Source: Actinomycetota bacterium (GTDB lineage Bacteria; Actinomycetota; Acidimicrobiia; Acidimicrobiales; JAHWKP01). Taken from it: 25,327 nucleotides of DNA. Both the position numbers and the translations under genes were made by a program. Positions 1 through 7,387 of the stretch are shown piece after piece (within the stretch, counting starts at the first letter, position 1; every line of letters begins with the position of its first letter). The notes under the pieces are model-generated. The model saw only the letters and a program-made list of their open reading frames with translations, was not told where the DNA came from and did no database searches. The stretch covers positions 1 to 25,327 of the forward strand of contig JAHWKP010000005.1 in the NCBI GenBank assembly GCA_019347775.1. The letters are read 5' to 3'.

Positions 1-495
1 GCTGAAGACCTGGCCCCAGGTCGGCTTCTCGAGGAAGCGCTCGATCGATCCGTCCTCGCGAGCGATGACGATGCCGAACTCGAGTGGGTTCTCCATGGCC
101 TTGAGGGCGATGCTGGCCATGGCTCCGCGCTCTTCGTGACGCTTGACGATGGCGGTCAGATCGATGTCCGTGATGACGTCACCTGAAATCACAAGGAAGC
201 GCTCGTCGAGCTCATCCATGGCATTACGGACGGACCCGGCCGTGCCCAGGGGAGTCTCCTCGGTGGCGTAGACCATGCGGACGCCGAATTCGGAGCCGTC
301 GCCGAAGTACGTGCGTATGGCGTTGGCCATGAAAGCCACCGTCACGACGATCTCCTCGAAGCCGTGTTGGCGCAGGAGCCCGACGACGTGTTCCATCATC
401 GGCCGGTTGGCCACGGGAATCATCGGCTTCGGCGCGTTGGAGGTGAGAGGCCGCAGGCGGGTGCCTTCACCGCCAGCCATGATCACCGCCTTCAC
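1..495 (-). CDS. Sugar-phosphate nucleotidyltransferase, N-terminal part (mannose-1-phosphate guanylyltransferase type); cut by window edge
   Basis: Only the first 165 codons are inside the window, with no stop. The translation begins VKAVIMAGGEGTRLRPLT, the nucleotide-binding signature of the NTP_transferase family (G-G-x-G-T-R-L-x-P-L-T), followed by a KPMIPVANRPMMEH segment and a later LVISGD block that normally carries the metal-binding Asp. The segment ENPLEFGIV followed by RFLEKPTWGQVFS resembles the large actinobacterial mannose-1-phosphate guanylyltransferases that continue into a hexapeptide-repeat and a phosphomannomutase domain, but that part is outside the window. Expected reaction: NTP plus sugar-1-phosphate to NDP-sugar, in the cytoplasm. 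The start is GTG at 495; an ATG at 500 is followed at once by a stop. It begins 4 bases after the CDP-alcohol phosphatidyltransferase stop, so the two are probably co-transcribed. The family is certain; the exact sugar is inference. Confidence 0.88.
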   Translation of the reverse strand, partial: MKAVIMAGGEGTRLRPLTSNAPKPMIPVANRPMMEHVVGLLRQHGFEEIVVTVAFMANAIRTYFGDGSEFGVRMVYATEETPLGTAGSVRNAMDELDERFLVISGDVITDIDLTAIVKRHEERGAMASIALKAMENPLEFGIVIAREDGSIERFLEKPTWGQVFS

Positions 496-499
496 GGCA

Positions 500-1084
500 T
501 CAGCCTAACGGCGGAGCCTCGGGACCGGCACGGCGGGCGCGTAGTGCGCTGAGCGCCAAGGGGACATAGCCGGCTGCGGCCCACCAGCCGAGGACGAGAG
601 CCGCAATCGCGCAGAACCACGCGAGTGGCCGAGCGACCTCGGACCACGACAAGCCGGCCTCGGCGACGAGGAAAAACGGCACCGCGAACATCAGGGCCAG
701 GGTGCCAGCCTTGCCCACCCAGAGGACATCGATGCGGGTCGCGCCCAGGGCGGCGAGAACTACGACGCCGAGAGAGACGAGCGCCTCACGGATCAAGACG
801 ACGATTCCGAGCCACAGGGGGAAGGACCCATCGATGAGCACGGCGACCGCGGCGACGACGATGAGCACCGGCGACCGGGTCGAGGACCTTGCCGAGCCGA
901 GCTCGGAGACGCTGTTTGAGCGCCGGGCAACCCAGCCGTCGAGCCAGTCGGACGCGCCGAGGCCGGCGAGCAACCAGGTCGCCACGTGTCGGTTGTGACC
1001 AACGAGAAGGACATATGCGAAGACAGGACTGCCGGCAATCCGCCCGAGCGAGATGAGATTCGGGACGGTGAGCAGCTCCCTCAC
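500..1084 (-). CDS. CDP-alcohol phosphatidyltransferase family membrane protein with a scrambled catalytic motif
   Basis: A 194-residue integral membrane protein with several hydrophobic segments. These enzymes swap CMP of a CDP-alcohol for another alcohol, as in phosphatidylglycerophosphate or phosphatidylinositol-phosphate synthesis. The family motif is D-x2-D-G-x2-A-R-x8-G-x3-D-x3-D. Residues 46-63 give the first part perfectly (DWLDGWVARR, then G63). Residues 64-72 then read SARSSTRSP where the family has a K-V-L-D-P-V-A-D-R-like stretch, so the third and fourth aspartates are missing. The lost G-K-V-L-D-P-V-A is readable in another frame at 893-870, and normal sequence resumes at 868. 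The start is GTG at 1084, overlapping the methyltransferase stop by 4 bases; a longer frame back to 1198 lies inside that gene and is unlikely. As written the enzyme may be inactive, or the read may contain an error. The specific substrate is not identifiable. Confidence 0.85.
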   Translation of the reverse strand: MRELLTVPNLISLGRIAGSPVFAYVLLVGHNRHVATWLLAGLGASDWLDGWVARRSNSVSELGSARSSTRSPVLIVVAAVAVLIDGSFPLWLGIVVLIREALVSLGVVVLAALGATRIDVLWVGKAGTLALMFAVPFFLVAEAGLSWSEVARPLAWFCAIAALVLGWWAAAGYVPLALSALRARRAGPEAPPLG

Positions 1085-1695
1085 TCGCCCATCGCCCCCC
1101 TCGCCTGGGCAGGCGAATCCGGGAGTCTGACCTCGATCACGCGGTAGCCCCGGCGGGATCCGAGCTTGTTGGCCGGGAATCCCGAGTTGGTGAGCCACGG
1201 GATCAACGAGTCAGATCCGAGGGATCGCTTGACGACCAGCCACGCCCCACCGTCGGGAGCCAGGCGACCGAGCCAGTGCACGAGGAGTTCGTGGAGGTGG
1301 GACTTTCCGGTGTGGAGCGGAGGGTTGGAATAGAGAGCCGCCACCACGAGGTCGTCCGGGGCGTCGTCCGGCGCGACCACCCGAATGTTGTGCGCGCCCA
1401 GCCGGCGGGCATTGGCTTCGGTGAGTTCCCGGGCCCGGGGATTGACGTCGACAGCCCAGACGGTCGCCTTGGGTGACTGCTTCGCCAGCGCTATGGAGAT
1501 GGGGCCGTACCCGCAGCCCAGATCCACCAGGTTCCCCTCCGCCGGAGGGGATGGCGCCTTGGCCAGCAACACCTTGGTGCCGGGGTCTACGTGGGCCACC
1601 GAGAAGAGGCCCCTATCGGTGTCGAGTTCCACCTCTTCGCCGCCCGGGAGCCGGAAGGGAACCCTAAAGAAGCCGGGCGGTGTGCCGATGGTCAC
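1081..1695 (-). CDS. Class I SAM-dependent methyltransferase, RsmC-like (16S rRNA guanine-N2 type)
   Basis: About 204 residues. It carries the SAM-binding motif I as LVDLGCGYGPISIAL, a motif II region AVDVNPRARELTEANA, and the catalytic NPPLHTGK, which is the NPP[FL]H-x-G-K signature of RsmC/RlmG guanine-N2 methyltransferases. The N-terminal stretch ending DTDRGLFSVAHVDPGTKVLL is the usual pre-motif segment of the short bacterial form, which lacks the duplicated N-terminal domain of E. coli RsmC. The likely substrate is 16S rRNA, in the cytoplasm. I chose GTG at 1695 because the longer frame to 1800 would overlap the divergent STAS gene and adds a non-conserved cysteine-rich leader. No strong Shine-Dalgarno is visible, so the start is uncertain. 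The stop overlaps the next gene by 4 bases (GTGA), suggesting one operon down to the nucleotidyltransferase. Confidence 0.85.
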   Translation of the reverse strand: MTIGTPPGFFRVPFRLPGGEEVELDTDRGLFSVAHVDPGTKVLLAKAPSPPAEGNLVDLGCGYGPISIALAKQSPKATVWAVDVNPRARELTEANARRLGAHNIRVVAPDDAPDDLVVAALYSNPPLHTGKSHLHELLVHWLGRLAPDGGAWLVVKRSLGSDSLIPWLTNSGFPANKLGSRRGYRVIEVRLPDSPAQARGAMGE

Positions 1696-1761
1696 GAAGA
1701 GGAAACCTAAATCAGCGGTGCTAGCGTCGGGGCCGCATGGCTTCAGAAAGAAGGCCTTGTA

Positions 1762-2094
1762 ATGGGGGCAGGGAGGGCAAGTTTGGCGTGCCTGGAGCAC
1801 ACGGTCGAGAACGGCGACAGGACCGCGACCGTTCGCCTTGCCGGTGAGCTCGATCTTTCCGTGGCCGATGAGCTACGCGATCTGCTGGACAGCCTGATCA
1901 CCGACGGCCACCCCCGCATCGAGCTGGACCTTGGTCAGATCCGGTTCGTCGACTCCCGCGCCATCGGGGTGCTGATCGGTGCCCAGAAGCGGGCAGAGAG
2001 CGCGGGTGGGCGGATCAGGGTCTGCAAGCCGCAGTCGACCGTCCGCAAGACCTTCGACATTCTCGGCCTGAGGCCGGTCTTCGAGATCGACTGA
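1762..2094 (+). CDS. STAS-domain anti-anti-sigma factor (SpoIIAA/RsbV-like)
   Basis: A 110-residue single STAS domain. It has the strand pattern TVRLAGELDLSVADELRDLL near the start, and RFVDSRAIGVLIGA at residues 61-74, where Ser65 directly after Asp64 matches the serine phosphorylated in SpoIIAA and RsbV. These proteins bind an anti-sigma kinase when unphosphorylated and so release a sigma factor. No kinase, phosphatase or sigma gene is nearby, so its partner is unknown; it may instead serve a general signalling role. Two starts are credible: ATG 1762 with AAGAAGG 7 bases upstream, or TTG 1783 with GGGAGG at 1771-1776 and 6-base spacing. The second has the better ribosome site and would give 103 residues without losing the domain. 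Transcription probably ends at the hairpin at 2103-2127. Confidence 0.9.
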   Translation: MGAGRASLACLEHTVENGDRTATVRLAGELDLSVADELRDLLDSLITDGHPRIELDLGQIRFVDSRAIGVLIGAQKRAESAGGRIRVCKPQSTVRKTFDILGLRPVFEID

Positions 2095-2102
2095 TCTCGA
2101 CC

Positions 2103-2127
2103 GGCCCGCCCGATTTACGGGCGGGCC
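2103..2127. terminator. Strong hairpin between convergent genes, probable bidirectional terminator
   Basis: A perfect 10-bp stem, GGCCCGCCCG (2103-2112) and CGGGCGGGCC (2118-2127), closes a 5-base ATTTA loop. It sits 8 bases after the STAS stop and 7 bases before the stop of the convergent secreted-protein gene, where a shared terminator is expected. Only a short T-containing tail follows (AAGTCTTCT), as is common in GC-rich genomes. Confidence 0.75.
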
Positions 2128-2134
2128 AAGTCTT

Positions 2135-2713
2135 CTACCCGCAGCCCACTCCGGCGGGTGCGGCCGTCGGCACGACTATGTCGTCGACTTCGATGCCGAA
2201 GGCTTGGATGCTGCCGTCAGAGAAGAGTACGAACCTCATCAGGAACTCGCCCGGAGGCGCCTCGAACTCGGCCTCCACGTCGGAGAACTCTGGAAAGCGG
2301 TCGTTCGGGAAGCTGAAGCCAGCCCGGGGCTTCCATGTCTTGCCGCCGTCAGTGGACATCTCGAAGGCGGCCCTGTCGAGGGTGAGCCCCTCCTGCGGGA
2401 ACCACTCGAACATCCACCGGGCGCGGAACTTGATGACGCCCTTGCCCCCGCCCCACGCGTGGGGCTTGGAGATGATGGTGTCGCCACGGTCCTGGCTGTT
2501 CTCATAGAAGAAGTTCGCCATGACATTGCTGACGTTGCTCGAGCCGGGCTGCGCTGGGCCGTGCTTCCAGTTGCCGTCCTTCTTGATCTCCCAGCCCTGT
2601 TCGCAGGCTTCGAAGTCATAAGTGAACTCCGCCGCCCGTGCGGGTGAACCCGGAACGGTGCCCAGGGCTACGAGCGAGAGGATGAGTACGAGGGGTGTCA
2701 GACGGGTCCGCAT
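2135..2713 (-). CDS. Secreted protein of unknown function with a beta-sandwich (concanavalin/MAM-like) appearance
   Basis: A 192-residue protein with a clear Sec signal peptide: MRTRL, a hydrophobic core TPLVLILSLVALGTVPG, and a likely cleavage after SPARA. The mature part begins AEFTYDFEACEQGWEI and contains FEMSTDGGKTWKPR and EFLMRFVLFSDG, then VDDIVV. The pattern 'Y-D-F-E...GW', 'S-T-D-G-G-K-T-W' and a final 'D-D-I' is typical of jelly-roll domains in secreted or cell-surface proteins, where aspartates often bind calcium. There is no anchor or sorting signal, so it is probably released. Its function is unknown; the domain assignment is my inference from the motif pattern only. It is transcribed divergently from gltB, with 123 bases between the two starts. 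Confidence 0.8.
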   Translation of the reverse strand: MRTRLTPLVLILSLVALGTVPGSPARAAEFTYDFEACEQGWEIKKDGNWKHGPAQPGSSNVSNVMANFFYENSQDRGDTIISKPHAWGGGKGVIKFRARWMFEWFPQEGLTLDRAAFEMSTDGGKTWKPRAGFSFPNDRFPEFSDVEAEFEAPPGEFLMRFVLFSDGSIQAFGIEVDDIVVPTAAPAGVGCG

Positions 2714-2836
2714 GTGTCCATTCTTCCACCTGAGTGGCCGGTATTCCTGCCAACCCCCGGTATCATGTGCCTAACGGGCCGCTGAAGTCCCGCTCAGCGA
2801 GAGAGCAAGCGCAGAGCGAGAGGACACATATCGGCG
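2714..2836. promoter_or_regulatory. Divergent intergenic region between the secreted-protein gene and gltB
   Basis: These 123 bases should hold the promoters of both flanking genes. A TATCAT hexamer at 2761-2766 is a reasonable -10 for gltB, but no convincing -35 lies 17 bases upstream. GAGAGG at 2818-2823 is the closest thing to a ribosome site for gltB, with a long 13-base spacing. No clear operator palindrome is visible. Confidence 0.3.
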
Positions 2837-5800
2837 ATGATGCCCACACCGGGTCTCTACGACCCTGACAACGAGCACGACGCCTGCGGAGTCGCCTTTG
2901 TGGCCGACCTGTCTCGCCAGGGGCCGAGTCGAAGGGTGGTGGAGCTCGCCCTCGAAGCGCTCGGGAACCTGGCCCACCGGGGCGCTTTGGGAGACGAGGA
3001 CGGCACCGGTGACGGCGCCGGGATCCTCGTGCCTCTCCCCCACGACCTCCTGAGACGGGCATCAGGACTGGATCTGCCCGATCGGGGTGAGTATGCCGTC
3101 GGATCCGCCTTTCTGCCAAGCGACTCACGCGAGCGGGCCGAGGCGTGTGCCTCCATCGGCCGAGTGGCGCACGAAGAGGGGCTGCGGGTCCTCGGGTGGC
3201 GGGACGTGGAGATTCGGCCGGAGGCGCTGGGCCCCGGGGCTCGCGATCACCTCCCCTGGATAAGTCAGGTGTTCGTTGCTTCCCGTGATGGCGAGAGGCA
3301 CATGGCCCTGGAGCGAAGCGCGTTCGCTCTCCGGAAGCGGGCCGAGCGAGAGGTCGACGCCGTGTACTTCGCCAGCTTCTCCGCCCGCACTCTTGTTTAC
3401 AAAGGGATGCTCACCGCCCACCAGCTCGGTGAGTTCTACGTGGATCTCGGTGATCCAGCGTTCGAAGCGACACTCGCCCTGGTGCACTCGAGGTTCTCGA
3501 CCAACACCTTCCCGTCGTGGCCGCTGGCCCATCCCTTCCGCTACATCGCCCACAACGGCGAGATCAACACGGTGCGCGGGAATCGCAACTGGATGGCGGC
3601 GAGGGAGACCTTGCTCGAGTCGGACCTGATTCCCGGCGACCTGAAGCGTCTGTTCCCGGTGTGCACTCCCGGCGCGAGTGACTCGGCCAGCTTCGACGAG
3701 GTACTCGAGTTGCTGCACCTCGGGGGACGCTCGTTGCCCCACGCCGTTCTGATGATGGTGCCCGAGGCCTGGCAGCACGACCGCGAGATGTCGGAGGATC
3801 GCCGGGCCTTCTACGAGTTCCACTCGATGCTGATGGAGCCCTGGGACGGCCCGGCCTGCGTGACCTTCACCGACGGGCGCAGCGTCGGGGCCGTGCTCGA
3901 TCGGAATGGTTTGCGGCCCGGTCGCTGGTGGCAGACCGACGACGGGCTGGTCGTGCTGGCCTCAGAGGTGGGCGTGCTGGATCTGCCGGCACGGAAGGTG
4001 GTGGCCAAGGGCCGCCTCAGCCCGGGAAAGTTGTTCCTGGTCGACACGGCGGAGGGCCGCATCGTCGACGACGCGGAAGTGAAAGACGCGTCGGCTGCAG
4101 AGAATCCCTATGGCGCGTGGCTCCATGCCGGGGTGGTGCATCTGCCCGACCTGCCGCCTCGGATGCCGTTGGTGCCGGAGCACTCGCAAGTGTTGCGTCA
4201 GCAAAGGCAGTTCGGGTACACGGCCGAGGATCTCAAGTTGCTGATGACGCCCATGGCCATGTCCGGCGGCGAGGCGGTCGGCTCTATGGGTACAGACACA
4301 CCGGCCGCAGTTCTGTCGAAGCGGCCACGGTTGCTATTCGACTACTTCGCCCAGCTGTTCGCCCAGGTGACCAATCCCCCCCTCGATGCCATTAGAGAGG
4401 AGATGGTGACTTCGTTGGCGGCGACCATCGGGGCCGAGCAGAACTTGTTGGACGCCGGACCAGCGTCGTGCCGCCACATCGCGCTGCCGTGGCCGATCAT
4501 CGACAACGAGGACCTGGCCCGCCTGCAGTACGCCAATGACGACGGCAACCTTCCCGGCTTCCGAGCAGCCGCGATTGACGGACTGTTTGACGCATCACGC
4601 GGCGGCGAGGGGCTGGGCGACGCGCTGGCCGCCGTCCGGCAGCAGGCATCCGAGGCGGTGGCGGACGGCGCCCGGATCCTGATCCTTTCGGACCGGTTCG
4701 CCACCCCGGAATTGGCGCCCATCCCGTCGCTACTGCTGGTCTCCGCCGTCCACCACCATCTCATCCGGGAGCAGACCCGTACGAGAGTTGCCCTGGTCGC
4801 CGAGGCCGGGGACGCCCGAGAAGTTCACCACTTTGCGTTGCTGCTGGGATACGGCGCGGCCGCGGTCAATCCGTACTTGGCATTGGAGACGATCGACGAG
4901 CTGGTTGCTGATGGTGCGGTACCGCTTGTGGCCAGGGCCGCTCGCGTGAATTACCTGCGGGCCGGGGGCAAGGGCGTGTTGAAGGTGATGTCGAAGATGG
5001 GCATCTCCACGATCGCGTCGTACCGGGGCGCGCAGGTCTTCGAAGCACTCGGCCTGAGCCAGGGCTTGATGGACGAGTACTTCACCGGAACTCCCAGTCG
5101 GCTCGGGGGCATCGGGCTCGAGGGCGTCGCCGCTGAGGTCGTCGCCCGGCACCGCCGGGCCAACCAAGCCGGACCTGACCACGGATTGCTCGACGTGGGC
5201 GGCGAGTACCAGTGGCGCAAGCAAGGCGAGGTCCACCTGTTCGACCCGGAGACGGTGTTCCGCCTCCAGCACGCCACCCGCGAGCGCCGTTTAGACCTGT
5301 TCCGGTCGTACTCCGAGCGGGTGAACGAACAGTCGGAGCGCCTCCTAACGCTTCGCGGCTTGTTCCGGCTGAAGGCCGGGGCACGTTCGCCGGTGCGCTT
5401 GGACGAAGTCGAGTCGCGAGAGGACATCATGCGCCGCTTCGCTACTGGTGCAATGTCATACGGCTCGCTGTCGGCCGAAGCCCACGAGACGCTGGCCATC
5501 GCCATGAATCGCATCGGTGGACGCTCGAACAGTGGCGAGGGCGGTGAGGATCCGGAGCGTTACGTGGTCGACGCCAACGGCGATTCGCGGCGTTCGGCGG
5601 TGAAGCAGGTGGCGTCGGGCCGCTTCGGAGTGACCAGTGAGTACCTCGTGTCGGCCGACGACATCCAGATCAAGATGGCCCAGGGTGCCAAGCCGGGCGA
5701 AGGCGGGCAGCTGCCCGGCAACAAGGTCCATCCCTGGATCGCCAAGACCCGGCACTCGACGCCCGGGGTCGGCCTCATCTCGCCGCCCCCCCACCACGAC

Positions 5801-7387
5801 ATCTACTCGATTGAGGACCTGGCCCAGTTGATCTTCGACTTGCGCAACGCCAATCCTCGGGCGCGGTTGAGCGTGAAGTTGGTGGCCGAGACGGGAGTGG
5901 GCACGGTCGCGGCTGGAGTCGTCAAGGCCGACGCCGATGTCGTGCTGATCTCGGGACACGACGGCGGGACGGGAGCTTCGCCGCTGACGTCGCTCAAGCA
6001 CGCCGGCGGGCCGTGGGAAGTCGGGCTCGCCGAGACCCACCAGACGCTCGTCGCCAATGGCTTGCGGGATCGCGTCGTGCTGCAGGTCGACGGACAGTTG
6101 CGCACGGGGCGCGACGTCGTGGTTGCAGCCTTGCTGGGAGCCCAGGAGTTCGGATTCTCGACCGCCCCCCTCGTGGTCGCCGGCTGCGTGATGATGCGGG
6201 TTTGCCACCTCGACACCTGTCCAGTCGGGATTGCCACGCAGGACCCGCTGCTGAGGGAGCGCTTCACCGGCAAGGCCGAGATGATCGTGACCTTCTTCGA
6301 ATACGTCGCCACCGAGGTTCGGGAGCTGCTGGCCGAGCTCGGATTCCGCTCGCTTGATGAGGCGATGGGCCACGTGGAGTGTTTGGACGCCTCGCCCGCC
6401 ATCAACCACTGGAAAGCGGAGGGGCTGGACCTGTCGCCGATCCTCCGGCCAACTGGGGAGCCTGGGGTCCTGCCCCCGCTCCGGGCGCAGCCCCCGGCCG
6501 TACGTTCTCTCGGCCCTGTGCTCGACGACGAGTTGGTGAGGAAGGCGGAGGGGGCGTTGGAGGGCGGGGAGGCGGTGCGGGTTATCACCGCGGTGCGCAA
6601 CACGGACCGGGCGGTGGGCACGTTGCTCGGATACGAGGTGACGCGCCGGCACGGTGGCGGAGGCTTGCCGGACGACACGATCGTGATCGACGCGGTTGGG
6701 TCGGCAGGTCAGAGTTTCGGCGCCTTTCTGCCGGCCGGAGTCACGCTGCGGTTGGAGGGCGACGCCAATGACTATGTGGGCAAGGGGCTGTCGGGCGGGC
6801 GGATCGTGGTGCAGCCGGCACGGGAGGCGCATCCGCGGTTCGACGCCGAGCAGAGCGTCATCGCCGGCAACGTGTGTCTCTACGGGGGAACCGGCGGTGA
6901 GGCCTTCCTACGCGGAGCGGCCGGCGAGCGGTTCGCAGTCCGGAATTCCGGCGTGACTGCAGTCGTAGAAGCGGTGGGCGACCACGCCTGTGAGTACATG
7001 ACCGGAGGGACGGTCCTGATTCTGGGCGAGTTCGGGCGCAACCTCGGTGCCGGCATGTCCGGAGGGGTCGCGTATGTCCGGGGGCCGGTCGCGACCGTTC
7101 GGGGCCGGGTGAATCCCGAGATGGTCGATCTCGATCCGCTCGACGGCGGGGACCTGGCCTTAGTGGAGACGCTGTTGCGCCGTCACATCAAAGAGACGAA
7201 TTCCGCGACCGCTCGGTGGCTGCTCGACGGATGGCCGGAGGAAGGCGCCCAGTTCGTGAAGGTCTTCCCGAAGGATCTGAAGCGGGTCCTGGCCGTCGGG
7301 GCAGAGGAGATGGTCGAGGAAGCCGACGTCTATGACACCGAGGAGGCCGGCGGCGAAGTGTTGATGGCGGTGGGCGCCCATGGCTGA
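2837..7387 (+). CDS. gltB: Glutamate synthase (NADPH) large subunit
   Basis: A 1516-residue protein, the usual length for bacterial GltB. It hydrolyses glutamine and channels ammonia to 2-oxoglutarate to form two glutamates, using electrons from GltD. The start MMPTPGLYDPDNEHDACGVA places the N-terminal nucleophile Cys at residue 17, so a short propeptide must be removed. Domains in order: class II glutaminase (about 17-430), central domain (about 470-760, with DLKLLMTPMAMSGGEAVGSM), FMN-binding synthase barrel (about 810-1190, with GHDGGTGASPLTSLKHAG) and GXGXG beta-helix (about 1240-1490). The 3Fe-4S cluster cysteines are Cys1117, Cys1123 and Cys1128 in CVMMRVCHLDTCPVG. Two ATG codons lie in tandem at 2837 and 2840, and either could start translation. 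It overlaps gltD by 8 bases, so the subunits are translationally coupled. Confidence 0.98.
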   Translation: MMPTPGLYDPDNEHDACGVAFVADLSRQGPSRRVVELALEALGNLAHRGALGDEDGTGDGAGILVPLPHDLLRRASGLDLPDRGEYAVGSAFLPSDSRERAEACASIGRVAHEEGLRVLGWRDVEIRPEALGPGARDHLPWISQVFVASRDGERHMALERSAFALRKRAEREVDAVYFASFSARTLVYKGMLTAHQLGEFYVDLGDPAFEATLALVHSRFSTNTFPSWPLAHPFRYIAHNGEINTVRGNRNWMAARETLLESDLIPGDLKRLFPVCTPGASDSASFDEVLELLHLGGRSLPHAVLMMVPEAWQHDREMSEDRRAFYEFHSMLMEPWDGPACVTFTDGRSVGAVLDRNGLRPGRWWQTDDGLVVLASEVGVLDLPARKVVAKGRLSPGKLFLVDTAEGRIVDDAEVKDASAAENPYGAWLHAGVVHLPDLPPRMPLVPEHSQVLRQQRQFGYTAEDLKLLMTPMAMSGGEAVGSMGTDTPAAVLSKRPRLLFDYFAQLFAQVTNPPLDAIREEMVTSLAATIGAEQNLLDAGPASCRHIALPWPIIDNEDLARLQYANDDGNLPGFRAAAIDGLFDASRGGEGLGDALAAVRQQASEAVADGARILILSDRFATPELAPIPSLLLVSAVHHHLIREQTRTRVALVAEAGDAREVHHFALLLGYGAAAVNPYLALETIDELVADGAVPLVARAARVNYLRAGGKGVLKVMSKMGISTIASYRGAQVFEALGLSQGLMDEYFTGTPSRLGGIGLEGVAAEVVARHRRANQAGPDHGLLDVGGEYQWRKQGEVHLFDPETVFRLQHATRERRLDLFRSYSERVNEQSERLLTLRGLFRLKAGARSPVRLDEVESREDIMRRFATGAMSYGSLSAEAHETLAIAMNRIGGRSNSGEGGEDPERYVVDANGDSRRSAVKQVASGRFGVTSEYLVSADDIQIKMAQGAKPGEGGQLPGNKVHPWIAKTRHSTPGVGLISPPPHHDIYSIEDLAQLIFDLRNANPRARLSVKLVAETGVGTVAAGVVKADADVVLISGHDGGTGASPLTSLKHAGGPWEVGLAETHQTLVANGLRDRVVLQVDGQLRTGRDVVVAALLGAQEFGFSTAPLVVAGCVMMRVCHLDTCPVGIATQDPLLRERFTGKAEMIVTFFEYVATEVRELLAELGFRSLDEAMGHVECLDASPAINHWKAEGLDLSPILRPTGEPGVLPPLRAQPPAVRSLGPVLDDELVRKAEGALEGGEAVRVITAVRNTDRAVGTLLGYEVTRRHGGGGLPDDTIVIDAVGSAGQSFGAFLPAGVTLRLEGDANDYVGKGLSGGRIVVQPAREAHPRFDAEQSVIAGNVCLYGGTGGEAFLRGAAGERFAVRNSGVTAVVEAVGDHACEYMTGGTVLILGEFGRNLGAGMSGGVAYVRGPVATVRGRVNPEMVDLDPLDGGDLALVETLLRRHIKETNSATARWLLDGWPEEGAQFVKVFPKDLKRVLAVGAEEMVEEADVYDTEEAGGEVLMAVGAHG

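Noticed and set aside
5456..6832. A 458-codon open frame opposite gltB
   Set aside because: It lies entirely antisense to a conserved gltB region. Its composition (rich in His, Arg, Gln, Pro) is that of a GC-rich shadow frame and matches no family.
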